Made by a program: the position numbers and the translations under genes. DNA of 64,000 nucleotides from Arthrobacter sp. Y81 (GTDB lineage: Bacteria > Actinomycetota > Actinomycetes > Actinomycetales > Micrococcaceae): contig NZ_PJIL01000020.1 of NCBI RefSeq assembly GCF_002929335.1, forward strand, positions 19,636 through 83,635. The letters run 5' to 3'. The notes under the pieces are model-generated. The model was given only the letters and a program-made list of their open reading frames with translations, ran no database searches and was not told the DNA's origin. Shown here one piece after another: positions 50,993-59,265 of this stretch. How positions within the stretch are numbered: the first letter of the stretch is position 1; every line of letters starts with the position of its first letter.

Positions 50993-52240
50993 TCAGACGA
51001 ATGCCGACTTCCCCGTCACGGCACGTGCCACGATCAGCGAGTTGATCTCGTAGCTGCCCTCGTACGTATAGAGAATTTCGGCGTCGCCAAATAGCTTGCC
51101 CATCTCGTAGTCGCTGCTGATGCCGTTGCCGCCCATCAGGGACCTGCCCATGGCCACCGAGGCACGCGCCAGGCGGGTGGTGGTGGACTTGGCCATGGCG
51201 GCCTGCACCATCTCCAGCTTGCCGTCCTGCTGGATCCGGGCCAGCTGGGCCATGAGCGCCAGGGAGGCGCTCGCATTCCCCAAAATTTCGGCCAGCTGCT
51301 GCTGAATCAGCTGGAACCTCGCCAGCTCCTTGCCGAACTGCTTCCGTTTCAGGGCATAGGAACGGGCGACGTCGAACGCGGCCAGCTGGATCCCGGCACC
51401 TTGCCAGCCCACCCAGGCACGCGAGTCGCGGAGGAGGTCGTTGGCTTTGGAAAAGTCCGTTGCGCCCGGCAGCAGGTTGGATTCGGGGATCCGCACGTCA
51501 TCCAGCCGGATGTCCGCATTCTGCATGATCCGCAGGCCGATCTTGTTGGAAATCTTGGTGGCGGAGTAGCCGGACCGGTCCGTTTCCACGATGAAGCCCT
51601 TGATCTGCCCGTCCGCCTCATCACGGGCCCAGACCAGCGCGAAATCAGCGATGGTACCGGCGCCGATCCAGCGTTTCGCCCCGTTGATCACCCATTCGCC
51701 GCGCTCCAGCCGGGCCGTAGTTTCCAGGCCGCCGGCAATATCCGATCCGTGGTCCGGCTCCGTGAGTGCGAAGGCCCCCAGCTGGGTGAAGGCTGTCAGT
51801 CCGGGAAGCCACCGCTGCTTCTGCTCCTCCGATCCGAGTTCGTCGATCATCCCGACGATCAGCTCATTGTGGATGCCCACCAGGGCGGACAGGGACACAT
51901 CGGCGCGGGCCACTTCCACGTACATCAGGCCCTTGAAGAGAACCGACGTCCCGTCCGTCTGCAGGCCGCCCAACCCGTACTTGCCCATTTCAGCGAGCAG
52001 CCCGAAGGGGAATTCCTCGCGGTTCCAGTACTCGATGGACGCGGCGCGGATGCGGGACTGCAGGAAATCACGCACCTCCAGATAGCGCGATCGCTCCCCC
52101 TCAGGCAGCAGGTCCACAATGTACATGAGGTCCGCATCCGGGAACGGCGGCTGCTCCGGTCCCGGGGCAATCGCTTCCGCCGGCGCCCCGGGCTCTGTTT
52201 CGGGCGATCCGCTGGCACGTCCCTGTGTCTGCACGGGCAT
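50993..52240 (-). CDS. Acyl-CoA dehydrogenase (GcdH-like)
   Basis: A 415-residue flavoenzyme. It has the flavin-binding TEPDHGSD motif, the YALKRKQFGKELARFQLIQ helix and the active-site segment YTYEGSYEINSLIVARAVTG, which carries the catalytic Glu in the position used by glutaryl-CoA dehydrogenases. This branch also includes enzymes for short branched acyl-CoAs, so isobutyryl-CoA is possible given the valine genes. ATG 52240 is the start of the conserved region. It is divergent from the acyl-CoA synthetase and shares its intergenic operator. Confidence 0.85.
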   Translation of the reverse strand: MPVQTQGRASGSPETEPGAPAEAIAPGPEQPPFPDADLMYIVDLLPEGERSRYLEVRDFLQSRIRAASIEYWNREEFPFGLLAEMGKYGLGGLQTDGTSVLFKGLMYVEVARADVSLSALVGIHNELIVGMIDELGSEEQKQRWLPGLTAFTQLGAFALTEPDHGSDIAGGLETTARLERGEWVINGAKRWIGAGTIADFALVWARDEADGQIKGFIVETDRSGYSATKISNKIGLRIMQNADIRLDDVRIPESNLLPGATDFSKANDLLRDSRAWVGWQGAGIQLAAFDVARSYALKRKQFGKELARFQLIQQQLAEILGNASASLALMAQLARIQQDGKLEMVQAAMAKSTTTRLARASVAMGRSLMGGNGISSDYEMGKLFGDAEILYTYEGSYEINSLIVARAVTGKSAFV

Positions 52241-52305
52241 GTATCCCTTCGTCGTCCGCCGGTCACGCCATCGTGCCGGCCCTTCCAAACCCTTGGATGT
52301 CCTAG

Positions 52306-52330
52306 TATATTGCACAGTGATGTGGATCAC
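52306..52330 (+). promoter_or_regulatory. Promoter and operator of the acyl-CoA synthetase gene
   Basis: TATATT (52306-52311) is a good -10 and TTCCAA (52283-52288) a weak -35 with 17-base spacing. The dyad GTGA-N6-TCAC at 52317-52330 lies immediately downstream. The core TGATGTGGATCAC (52318-52330) recurs, with two differences, upstream of mmsA, also downstream of a TATATT box. Confidence 0.6.
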
Positions 52331-52347
52331 TAGGCGAAAGGGCCCCC

Positions 52348-54108
52348 ATGACAGTCACCGACGACTTCCGGGCCGCGAGGGACAGGCTACTGGCCCTGCG
52401 CGAGAACTACGGCCAGGCACGGAGTGAATTCCGGTGGCCCCGCTTTGACGAATTCAATTTTGCCCTCGACTGGTTCGACCGGATCGCTGCGGACCCGGGC
52501 AAAGGCGCCAAGCCGGCCCTGGTCATCGTTGAACAGGACGGCAGCGCCACGCGGCGAACCTACGCGGAGCTGGCCGAGCGCTCCAACCAGGTGGCCAACT
52601 GGCTCCGGAGCCAAGGGGTCCGCCGCGGCGACCGCATGATCATCATGCTGGGCAACCAGGTGGAACTGTGGGAACTGATGCTGGCCGGCATCAAGCTGGG
52701 CATCGTGATGATTCCCACCACCACCCTGATGGGCCCGGCGGACCTGACCGACCGGGTGGAGCGCGGCGAGGCGGGCTGGGCCGCCGTCGGAAGTTCCAAC
52801 ATCGGCAAGTTTGCCGACGTTCCGGGGAACTACAAACTGATTGAGATCGCCGACAGCGGCCCTGCCGCAGTTCCGGCAGCCGGTGCCGCCCAGTACGAAG
52901 CCGCCCAACACGGCGCCGCCCAGTACACGGACGCAGCCGGAGCCCCGGGCGGTTTCACGCCGGACGCCCCGACGAAGGCTGACGAAACGTTGCTCCTCTA
53001 CTTCACGTCCGGCACCACGTCCAAGGCCAAACTCGTGGAACACACGCACACGTCCTACCCGGTGGGCCATCTCTCCACCATGTTCTGGATCGGGCTGGAA
53101 CCCGGGGATGTGCACCTCAATGTCGCGTCCCCGGGCTGGGCCAAGCACGCGTGGTCCAACGTGTTCACGCCCTGGATCGCCGAGGCCTGCGTGTTCATCT
53201 ACAACTACAGCCGGTTCGACGCCAAGGCCCTCATGGAACAGATGGACCGCGAAAGGGTGACCAGTTTCTGCGCCCCGCCCACCGTGTGGCGGATGCTGAT
53301 CCAGGCCGACCTCACCGTCCTCAAGAACCCGCCCACGAAAGTGGTGTCCGCCGGGGAACCCCTCAACGCCGAGGTGATCGACCAGGTGCAGCGCGCCTGG
53401 GGCCAGACCATCCGGGACGGTTTCGGCCAGACCGAATCCACCGTTCAGATCGCCAACACCCCCGGCCAGCCGATCAAGATCGGCGCCATGGGCAAGCCGC
53501 TCCCCGGCTACGACGTGGTGCTGGTTGACCCCGCGACAGGGGAAGAGGCCGACGACGGCGAGCTCTGCCTCCGCCTGGACCCCCGGCCCGTGGGGCTGAT
53601 GAAGGCGTACTACGGCGACGCCGAGAAGACCGCGGACGCCTTCCGGGACGGCTACTACCACACAGGCGACATGGCCAGCAGGGACGAACGCGGCATCATC
53701 ACGTACGTTGGCCGCGGCGACGACGTGTTCAAATCCTCCGACTACCGGCTGTCCCCGTTCGAGCTCGAAAGTGTCCTGATCGAGCACCCGGCGGTGGCCG
53801 AGGCCGCCGTCGTGCCGTCCCCGGATCCGCTCAAGCTGTCCGTGCCGAAAGCGTATGTGGTCCTGGCCGTGGGGCATCAGCCCGGCCCCGAACTCGCCGA
53901 AGAAATCCTGCAGTACTGCCGCGACCATCTGGCCCCGTTCAAACGCATCCGGCGGCTGGAATTCGCGGAGCTGCCGAAGACCATCTCGGGCAAGATCCGG
54001 CGCGTGGAACTCCGGCACAGCGAAGAGCTCCGGCACGGCAGCGGACCATTGCCGGAGGGCCTGGGGACCGAGTACTCGGAGGCGGATTTCCCGGGTTTGA
54101 AAAGCTAG
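52348..54108 (+). CDS. Acyl-CoA synthetase (AMP-forming, MACS-like)
   Basis: A 586-residue adenylate-forming ligase. The P-loop motif LLLYFTSGTTSKAKLVEH, the GFGQTESTVQI segment, the YHTGDMASRDERG motif and the C-terminal PKTISGKIRRVELR lysine region are in order. It activates a carboxylic acid with ATP to acyl-CoA. The best match in memory is medium- or short-chain acyl-CoA/acetyl-CoA synthetases. Residues about 175-205 hold an Ala/Gln-rich low-complexity insert (AAQYEAAQHGAAQY). The ATG at 52348 is 17 bases after the operator. Confidence 0.88.
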   Translation: MTVTDDFRAARDRLLALRENYGQARSEFRWPRFDEFNFALDWFDRIAADPGKGAKPALVIVEQDGSATRRTYAELAERSNQVANWLRSQGVRRGDRMIIMLGNQVELWELMLAGIKLGIVMIPTTTLMGPADLTDRVERGEAGWAAVGSSNIGKFADVPGNYKLIEIADSGPAAVPAAGAAQYEAAQHGAAQYTDAAGAPGGFTPDAPTKADETLLLYFTSGTTSKAKLVEHTHTSYPVGHLSTMFWIGLEPGDVHLNVASPGWAKHAWSNVFTPWIAEACVFIYNYSRFDAKALMEQMDRERVTSFCAPPTVWRMLIQADLTVLKNPPTKVVSAGEPLNAEVIDQVQRAWGQTIRDGFGQTESTVQIANTPGQPIKIGAMGKPLPGYDVVLVDPATGEEADDGELCLRLDPRPVGLMKAYYGDAEKTADAFRDGYYHTGDMASRDERGIITYVGRGDDVFKSSDYRLSPFELESVLIEHPAVAEAAVVPSPDPLKLSVPKAYVVLAVGHQPGPELAEEILQYCRDHLAPFKRIRRLEFAELPKTISGKIRRVELRHSEELRHGSGPLPEGLGTEYSEADFPGLKS

Positions 54109-54138
54109 GCTGGAGCAACCCATATGTCAGGAGGTGCC

Positions 54139-54645
54139 ATGGGAAACCCGCTCCCGCGCGATCCCATTGCCGACGCCCAGCGCAACTGGGAACGCCACGG
54201 CTGGGGTGATGTTGCCGCGCCCATGGCCGCCATCACGGCCATCATGCGGACCCAGCAGATCCTGCTGGCCCGGATCGAGGGCGTCCTCAAGCCCTTCGGC
54301 CTGACCTTCGCCCGCTACGAACTCCTGGCGCTGCTGAGTTTCGCCCGCAGCGGCGCGCTGCCCATGAACAAGGCGAGTGCGCTCCTGCAGGTCCACCCCA
54401 CCTCGGTGACCAACGCCGTCGACCGCCTCCAGGATGCAGGCCTGGTGGTCCGCTCCCCGCATCCGACGGACGGCCGCACCACCCTGATCGAGCTCACCGC
54501 CGAGGGACGCACGCTGGCCAAAAGTGCGACGGCGGCACTCAACACCGAGGTGTTCGGCCAGTCCGGTTTCGCCAGCCAGGACGTGGACCAGCTGATCGGG
54601 ATCCTGGGGAAATTCCGCCGGAACGCCGGAGACTTCGCCGACTGA
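54139..54645 (+). CDS. MarR-family transcriptional regulator
   Basis: A 168-residue winged-helix regulator with LTFARYELLALLSFARSGALPMNKASALLQVHPTSVTNAVDRLQDAGLVVRSPHPTDGRTTLIELTAEGRTLA at residues about 45-120 (quoted in short: RYELLALLSF, NAVDRLQDAGLV, DGRTTLIELT). The ATG at 54139 has AGGAGGTG upstream and follows the acyl-CoA synthetase stop by 30 bases, so it is likely cotranscribed. It is a strong candidate for the repressor of the dyad at 52317-52330. Confidence 0.85.
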   Translation: MGNPLPRDPIADAQRNWERHGWGDVAAPMAAITAIMRTQQILLARIEGVLKPFGLTFARYELLALLSFARSGALPMNKASALLQVHPTSVTNAVDRLQDAGLVVRSPHPTDGRTTLIELTAEGRTLAKSATAALNTEVFGQSGFASQDVDQLIGILGKFRRNAGDFAD

Positions 54646-54726
54646 CCCCGTGTTGCCGCAGACAAGGGGGCGGGCAGCCCTAGACTTCGAGGGAACGGAC
54701 CTGAAGCTGGACCTGAGGAGAGCGCA

Positions 54727-55155
54727 ATGATTCCGGAAATCAACATCTGGGCCGTACTGCTGGCCACCCTTTCCAGCATGGTGGTGGGCTCGGTCTGGTA
54801 CACCCCGAAAGTCTTCGGCAATTACTGGATGAAAGTCGCGAAGGTTTCCCCCAGCGGCGAAGCGAAGGACGCGGTCAAACCCATCCTGATCACGCTGGTG
54901 GTCAGTTTCGTGAGCGCCCTGGTGCTCGCCGGATCGGCCGCCATCTCCCAGCATTTCTACGGCGGCAATTTCCTGGCCAACACGCTGATCACCGCCGTCA
55001 TCCTCTGGGCCGGGTTCACGGCCGCCCGCTTCATCACGCATGACGCTTTCGAGGGCCGCCCGGCCGGGCTGACCCTCCTGAACTGCGCGCACGAACTGGT
55101 CACCCTGGTGGTCATGGGCCTGATCATCGGGCTGTTCGGCATCAGCGCAGCTTAG
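54727..55155 (+). CDS. DUF1761-family membrane protein
   Basis: A 142-residue membrane protein with four hydrophobic segments. It begins MIPEINIWAVLLATLSSMVVGSVWYTPKVFG, with the conserved GxxWYxPxxFG pattern of DUF1761, followed by WM and segments near 55, 90 and 125. No function is known for the family. A possible separate promoter region lies in 54646-54726. Confidence 0.8.
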   Translation: MIPEINIWAVLLATLSSMVVGSVWYTPKVFGNYWMKVAKVSPSGEAKDAVKPILITLVVSFVSALVLAGSAAISQHFYGGNFLANTLITAVILWAGFTAARFITHDAFEGRPAGLTLLNCAHELVTLVVMGLIIGLFGISAA

Positions 55156-55161
55156 CTGCGC

Positions 55162-55740
55162 CTATGAGCCTGAGGGCTTGGCCCGGACGTGCATGCGTTC
55201 GCCCTGGCGCCCGAACAGGCTAATGAATTCCACCGGCCGCCCGTCCGCGCGGCCAAACCAGTGCGGGGTCCGGGTGTCGAACTCGGCCGCCTCACCCGGG
55301 GGCAGCACGATGTCCGTGTCACCGAGGACCAGGCGCAGCCTGCCGTTGAGCACATAGATCCACTCGTACCCCTCGTGGACCTGCGGCGTAGGCTCCTCGG
55401 GACCGCCGGCATTCAGGATGAGTTTGTACGCCTGCACCCCGCCGGGCCTTCGGGTCAGCGGAACGATGGTCATCCTCTTATTGACGATGGGCCGCAGGTG
55501 AACCCTGGGGTCGCCGGTGGTGGGCGCACCCACCAGTTCATCCAACGGAACCTGGTGCGCTTTCGCCAGGGGCAGCAGCAGTTCCAGGTTCGGCCGGCGC
55601 TGGCCGGACTCCAGCCGTGAAAGCGTACTGACGGAGATCCCCGTGGCAGCCGAAAGGGCAGTCAGGGTGGTGTCGCGGCTGATCCGCAGCGCGCGAAGCC
55701 GCGGACCCACCGCCGCCAGCACGCTGTCAAGTTCATCCAT
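55162..55740 (-). CDS. XRE-family regulator with C-terminal cupin sensor
   Basis: A 192-residue protein: an N-terminal helix-turn-helix (LRISRDTTLTALSAATGISVSTLSRLESGQRRPNLELLLPLA) and a C-terminal cupin (HEGYEWIYVLNGRLRLVLGDTDIVLPPGEAAEFDTRTPHWFG). Such HTH-cupin proteins sense small ligands or redox state. ATG 55740 is chosen because longer frames run through the operator and into the divergent gene. It is divergent from the thioredoxin-reductase-like gene and probably controls it. Confidence 0.88.
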   Translation of the reverse strand: MDELDSVLAAVGPRLRALRISRDTTLTALSAATGISVSTLSRLESGQRRPNLELLLPLAKAHQVPLDELVGAPTTGDPRVHLRPIVNKRMTIVPLTRRPGGVQAYKLILNAGGPEEPTPQVHEGYEWIYVLNGRLRLVLGDTDIVLPPGEAAEFDTRTPHWFGRADGRPVEFISLFGRQGERMHVRAKPSGS

Positions 55741-55748
55741 GGTTTCAG

Positions 55749-55776
55749 TTTGCCACTTTGGCAAAGATGTTTGCCA
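55749..55776. promoter_or_regulatory. Operator for the XRE-cupin regulator
   Basis: TTTGCCACTTTGGCAAA (55749-55765) is a dyad with 7-bp arms and a 3-base centre, and the half-site TTTGCCA repeats at 55770-55776, five bases further. It occupies the short divergent intergenic region and lies nine bases upstream of the XRE ATG. Confidence 0.7.
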
Positions 55777-55818
55777 CTTTCCGAACAGCCTTCGACGATG
55801 GATGCGGAGGTAAGAAAA

Positions 55819-56784
55819 ATGACTGAAGAGAACAACACACTGGTGGACGTCGTCATTGTTGGTGGCGGCGCGGCGGGACTGAATGCGGCGCAGATGCTGG
55901 GCCGGGCACGCCGGTCGGTAGTGGTGGTCGACGGCGGCGAGCCCCGGAATGCACCCGCCAAGGGAGTGCACGGCTTCCTGTCACGCGACGGCATCAGCCC
56001 GGCGGAGCTGTACCGGATTGGCCGCGAGGAAGCCGAGTCCTACGGCGTCCGGATCATCAGCGGGCAGGTGCTTGGCGCTCTGGGTGCCAAGGGAGCCTTC
56101 GCGGTGGAACTGGCGGACGGCACCGTGGTCCGTGGCCGCAGGCTCCTCATCACCACGGGGTTGGTTGACCAGCTTCCGGACATCCCCGGGCTGCAGGAAC
56201 GCTGGGGGAAGGACGTGCTGCACTGCCCCTACTGCCACGGATGGGAAGTCCAGGACCAGGCCCTCGGAATCCTGGGCACCGGCCCGTTCGCAGTCCACCA
56301 GGCCCTGCTGTTCCGGCAGTGGAGCGCCAACATCACGCTCTTCCTCAATGACGCCACGGAACCCACGGACCTGGAGTCGTACCAGCTCGCCGCCCGCGGC
56401 ATTACGGTGGTCCACGGCCCCGTTGGCTCCCTGCGGGTAGACCACGACAAGCTGACCGGGGTGGTTCTGGCCGACGGCGGCCTGGTGACTGTGGATGCCG
56501 TGGCCGCCGCACCGCGGTTCGTGGCACGGACCGCAGCCTTCGCCGGCCTTGGGCTCACGGCCCTCCAGCACCCGATGGGGATGGGCGAATTCCTCGAAAC
56601 GGACGCCGACGGCGCCACCGGCGTGCCCGGGGTATGGGCCGCCGGCAACGTCACCGACCTCCGCGCGCAGGTGCTGTCCTCAGCTGCGGCCGGAGCCTGG
56701 ACCGGCGTCGTCATCAACGCCGACCTCATGGCCGAGGAACTTGAGGAAGCCGTCACGGCGTATCGTGGCAGTGTCACGGCGTAG
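55819..56784 (+). CDS. NAD(P)/FAD-dependent oxidoreductase (thioredoxin-reductase-like)
   Basis: A 321-residue flavoprotein. The FAD motif VVIVGGGAAGLNAAQMLGRA is at the N-terminus. The redox pair is in CPYCHGWE near residue 135, and the second nucleotide motif is GILGTGPFA. The CPYCHGWE variant is the one used by thioredoxin-reductase-like proteins (TrxR-like, not standard TrxB). ATG 55819 has GGAGG eight bases upstream. It is regulated together with the divergent XRE-cupin gene. Its electron acceptor is unknown. Confidence 0.85.
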   Translation: MTEENNTLVDVVIVGGGAAGLNAAQMLGRARRSVVVVDGGEPRNAPAKGVHGFLSRDGISPAELYRIGREEAESYGVRIISGQVLGALGAKGAFAVELADGTVVRGRRLLITTGLVDQLPDIPGLQERWGKDVLHCPYCHGWEVQDQALGILGTGPFAVHQALLFRQWSANITLFLNDATEPTDLESYQLAARGITVVHGPVGSLRVDHDKLTGVVLADGGLVTVDAVAAAPRFVARTAAFAGLGLTALQHPMGMGEFLETDADGATGVPGVWAAGNVTDLRAQVLSSAAAGAWTGVVINADLMAEELEEAVTAYRGSVTA

Positions 56785-56847
56785 CGTGGGCCGTCCCTGA
56801 CGGCACGCTGCCCGGGGCCTGAAGCACGGGCAGCGAGGAGACCAGGG

Positions 56848-57480
56848 ATGAAGTTTGACGAGTCGTTCTGGGATGAGCGCTACCGCCAGCACGGTTCTGT
56901 GTGGAGCCACAATCCGAACCCGAACCTGCTGGCCGAGGCTGCCGGGCTCCGCCCGGGTTCGGCGCTGGACGTGGGCAGCGGCGAGGGCGCCGATGCAATC
57001 TGGCTGGCACACCAGGGTTGGCGGGTGACGGCCGTGGACATCTCCTCGGTGGCGTTGGCCCGGGCAGCCGAAAGGGCGTCGCAGGATTCAGCGGCGTCCG
57101 GGCGGATCACCTGGGCCCACCACGACCTCACCGCATCGCCCCCGCCTGCGGGCACTTTCGACCTCGTATCCGCCCAGTTCATGCACCTGCCGCTTGCCCA
57201 GCGAACCGAGCTGCACCACCGGCTCGCGGCGTCAGTGGCCCCCGGCGGAACCCTCCTGATCGTGGGCCACCACCCCTCCGACCTTGAAGCGGGAATCCGC
57301 CGCCCCAGCGAGCCCGGCCTGCTCTTCACACCGGAGGAAATCGCCGCGGGTCTGGATCCGGACGAGTGGGAAATCGACGTCTGCGAAGCACGCCGGCGCA
57401 CCGCCCCGGACGAGGAGGGCAATGCCGTCACCGTCACGGATTCAGTGCTCCGCGCCCACCGCCGGCCGCCGCGCCCTTAG
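56848..57480 (+). CDS. Class I SAM-dependent methyltransferase
   Basis: A 210-residue methyltransferase. It has the SAM motif ALDVGSGEGADAIWLAHQGWRVTAVDIS and motif IV-like FDLVSAQFMHLP, the layout of Tellurite-resistance/TehB-like enzymes. AGGAG precedes the ATG. It follows the flavoprotein gene by 63 bases and may be cotranscribed. Substrate unknown. Confidence 0.85.
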   Translation: MKFDESFWDERYRQHGSVWSHNPNPNLLAEAAGLRPGSALDVGSGEGADAIWLAHQGWRVTAVDISSVALARAAERASQDSAASGRITWAHHDLTASPPPAGTFDLVSAQFMHLPLAQRTELHHRLAASVAPGGTLLIVGHHPSDLEAGIRRPSEPGLLFTPEEIAAGLDPDEWEIDVCEARRRTAPDEEGNAVTVTDSVLRAHRRPPRP

Positions 57481-57507
57481 GGGCGAAAGCCTGAGGGGCA
57501 AAACTCC

Positions 57508-58287
57508 TTAGCGGTGCTTGAATTCCGGCTGGCGCTTCTCCATGAAGGCAGCCATGCCTTCCTTCTGGTCCTCGGTGGCGAACAGCGAGTGGAAGATCCG
57601 CCGTTCGAAAAGCACGCCCTGCGCCAGCCCGGTTTCAAACGCCGCGTTGACCGCCTCCTTGGCCACCATCGCCACCGGCTTGGACTTGGAGGCAATCACC
57701 TCGGCGGCTTTCAGGGCCTCTTCCACGACATCAGCGGCGGGGACCACCCTGGACACCAGGCCGGCGCGTTCCGCTTCCTCGGCATCCATGAAGCGCCCGG
57801 TGAGGATCAGGTCCATGGCTTTGGACTTGCCCACGGCGCGGGTGAGCCGCTGTGAACCGCCCATGCCCGGCAGTACGCCCAGGTTGATTTCCGGCTGCCC
57901 GAACTTGGCGTTGTCCCCGGCGATGATGAAATCGCACATCATGGCCAGCTCGCAGCCGCCACCCAGGGCGAAGCCCGAGACGGCCGCCACCACGGGGATG
58001 CGCAGCCTGGTGAAGTCCTCCCAGCCGCGGAACCAGTCCGCGGCGTACATATCCATGTAGCCCTGGGTTGCCATCTCCTTGATGTCCGCGCCGGCAGCAA
58101 ACGCCTTGCCGGACCCGGTGACCACCACGGCGCCCAATTCAGGGTCCGTGTCCATGGCCGTGACGGCAGCCACGAGTTCATCCATGGTGGCTTTGTTCAG
58201 CGCATTCAGCGCTTCGGGCCGGTTCAGCGTCACCAGCCCCACGCGTCCGCGCCGCTCCACCAGAATGTTCCGGTACTGTTCCGTCAT
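57508..58287 (-). CDS. Enoyl-CoA hydratase
   Basis: A 259-residue crotonase-family hydratase. The oxyanion-hole segment AFAAGADIKEMA, the first catalytic Glu in GGGCELAMMCD and the second in FGQPEINLGVLPGMGG are both present. It hydrates enoyl-CoA, presumably methacrylyl-CoA in valine breakdown, because it is the last gene of the mmsA operon. The ATG lies 45 bases after the mmsB stop. Confidence 0.92.
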   Translation of the reverse strand: MTEQYRNILVERRGRVGLVTLNRPEALNALNKATMDELVAAVTAMDTDPELGAVVVTGSGKAFAAGADIKEMATQGYMDMYAADWFRGWEDFTRLRIPVVAAVSGFALGGGCELAMMCDFIIAGDNAKFGQPEINLGVLPGMGGSQRLTRAVGKSKAMDLILTGRFMDAEEAERAGLVSRVVPAADVVEEALKAAEVIASKSKPVAMVAKEAVNAAFETGLAQGVLFERRIFHSLFATEDQKEGMAAFMEKRQPEFKHR

Positions 58288-58332
58288 GCCTGACTCCTCA
58301 CGTGGTTCTACTTCGAATACTGCTGCCGCGCC

Positions 58333-59265
58333 TTAGTGCGCCGACTTGTCCCGGATGTCCGTGATGATGCCGGAGAAGTCACGGCCCGCGCCGCCCTCCG
58401 CCGCAAACGTATCGTAGATCTCCGATGCCAGCGGCCCCATCCGGGCGGCCACTCCGGTGCTCTGCAGCGCGTTCAGGGCCAGTTTGAGGTCCTTCGCCAT
58501 CAGCGCCCCGGCAAAACCCGGCTGGTAGTCGCGATTGGCCGGACTGGTGGGCACGGGCCCGGGGACCGGGCAGTTGGTGGTGAGCGCCCAGCACTGCCCG
58601 GACGCCGCGGACGCGACGTCGAACAGGGCCTGGTGCGTCAGCCCCAGCTTCTCGCCGAGCACGAAGGCCTCGCTCACCGCGATCATCGAGATGCCCAGGA
58701 TCAGGTTGTTGCAGACCTTGGCGGCCTGGCCCGCACCGTGGGCGCCGCAGTGCACCACGCGTTTGCCCATCACTTCCAGCAGGGGCCGCACGGCGTCAAA
58801 GTCCTCGGGCAGGGCGCCCACCATGAAGGTCAGGGTTCCGGCTTCGGCCCCCACCACGCCACCGGAGACGGGGGCGTCCACTGCCCGGTGGCCGGCGGCA
58901 ACGGCGAGCGCGGAAGCCTCCCGGGCCTCGTCAACGTTAATAGTGGAGCAGTCCAGGAACATGGTGTCCGGCCCGGCAACGTCCAGCAGCCCGGGCCGAC
59001 CGTCCGTTCCCCGGTAGGCATCGAGGACGTGCTGGCCGCTGGGGAACATGGTGAGCACCACGTCCGCACCGGCAACGGCTTCGGCAGGGGTTGCCACTGT
59101 GGGAATCCCGTGCCCCCGGGCCGCGTCCAGCGCCGCGGGCACAACGTCGAAACCCGCCACCGTGTACCCGGCCTTGACCAGGTTGACGGCCATGGGACCG
59201 CCCATGTGCCCCAACCCCAGGAACGCAACGTGCGCCATTTTCCCTGACCCTGTTGCTTCAGACAT
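58333..59265 (-). CDS. mmsB: 3-hydroxyisobutyrate dehydrogenase
   Basis: A 310-residue NAD-dependent dehydrogenase with the N-terminal FLGLGHMGGPMAVNLVKAGY motif, the DAPVSGGVVGAEAGTLTFMVG substrate segment and the catalytic Lys in GAGQAAKVCNN. It oxidises 3-hydroxyisobutyrate to methylmalonate semialdehyde. ATG 59265 has AAAGGAGG upstream and overlaps the hydrolase gene by eight bases. Role in valine catabolism is firm from context. Confidence 0.93.
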   Translation of the reverse strand: MSEATGSGKMAHVAFLGLGHMGGPMAVNLVKAGYTVAGFDVVPAALDAARGHGIPTVATPAEAVAGADVVLTMFPSGQHVLDAYRGTDGRPGLLDVAGPDTMFLDCSTINVDEAREASALAVAAGHRAVDAPVSGGVVGAEAGTLTFMVGALPEDFDAVRPLLEVMGKRVVHCGAHGAGQAAKVCNNLILGISMIAVSEAFVLGEKLGLTHQALFDVASAASGQCWALTTNCPVPGPVPTSPANRDYQPGFAGALMAKDLKLALNALQSTGVAARMGPLASEIYDTFAAEGGAGRDFSGIITDIRDKSAH

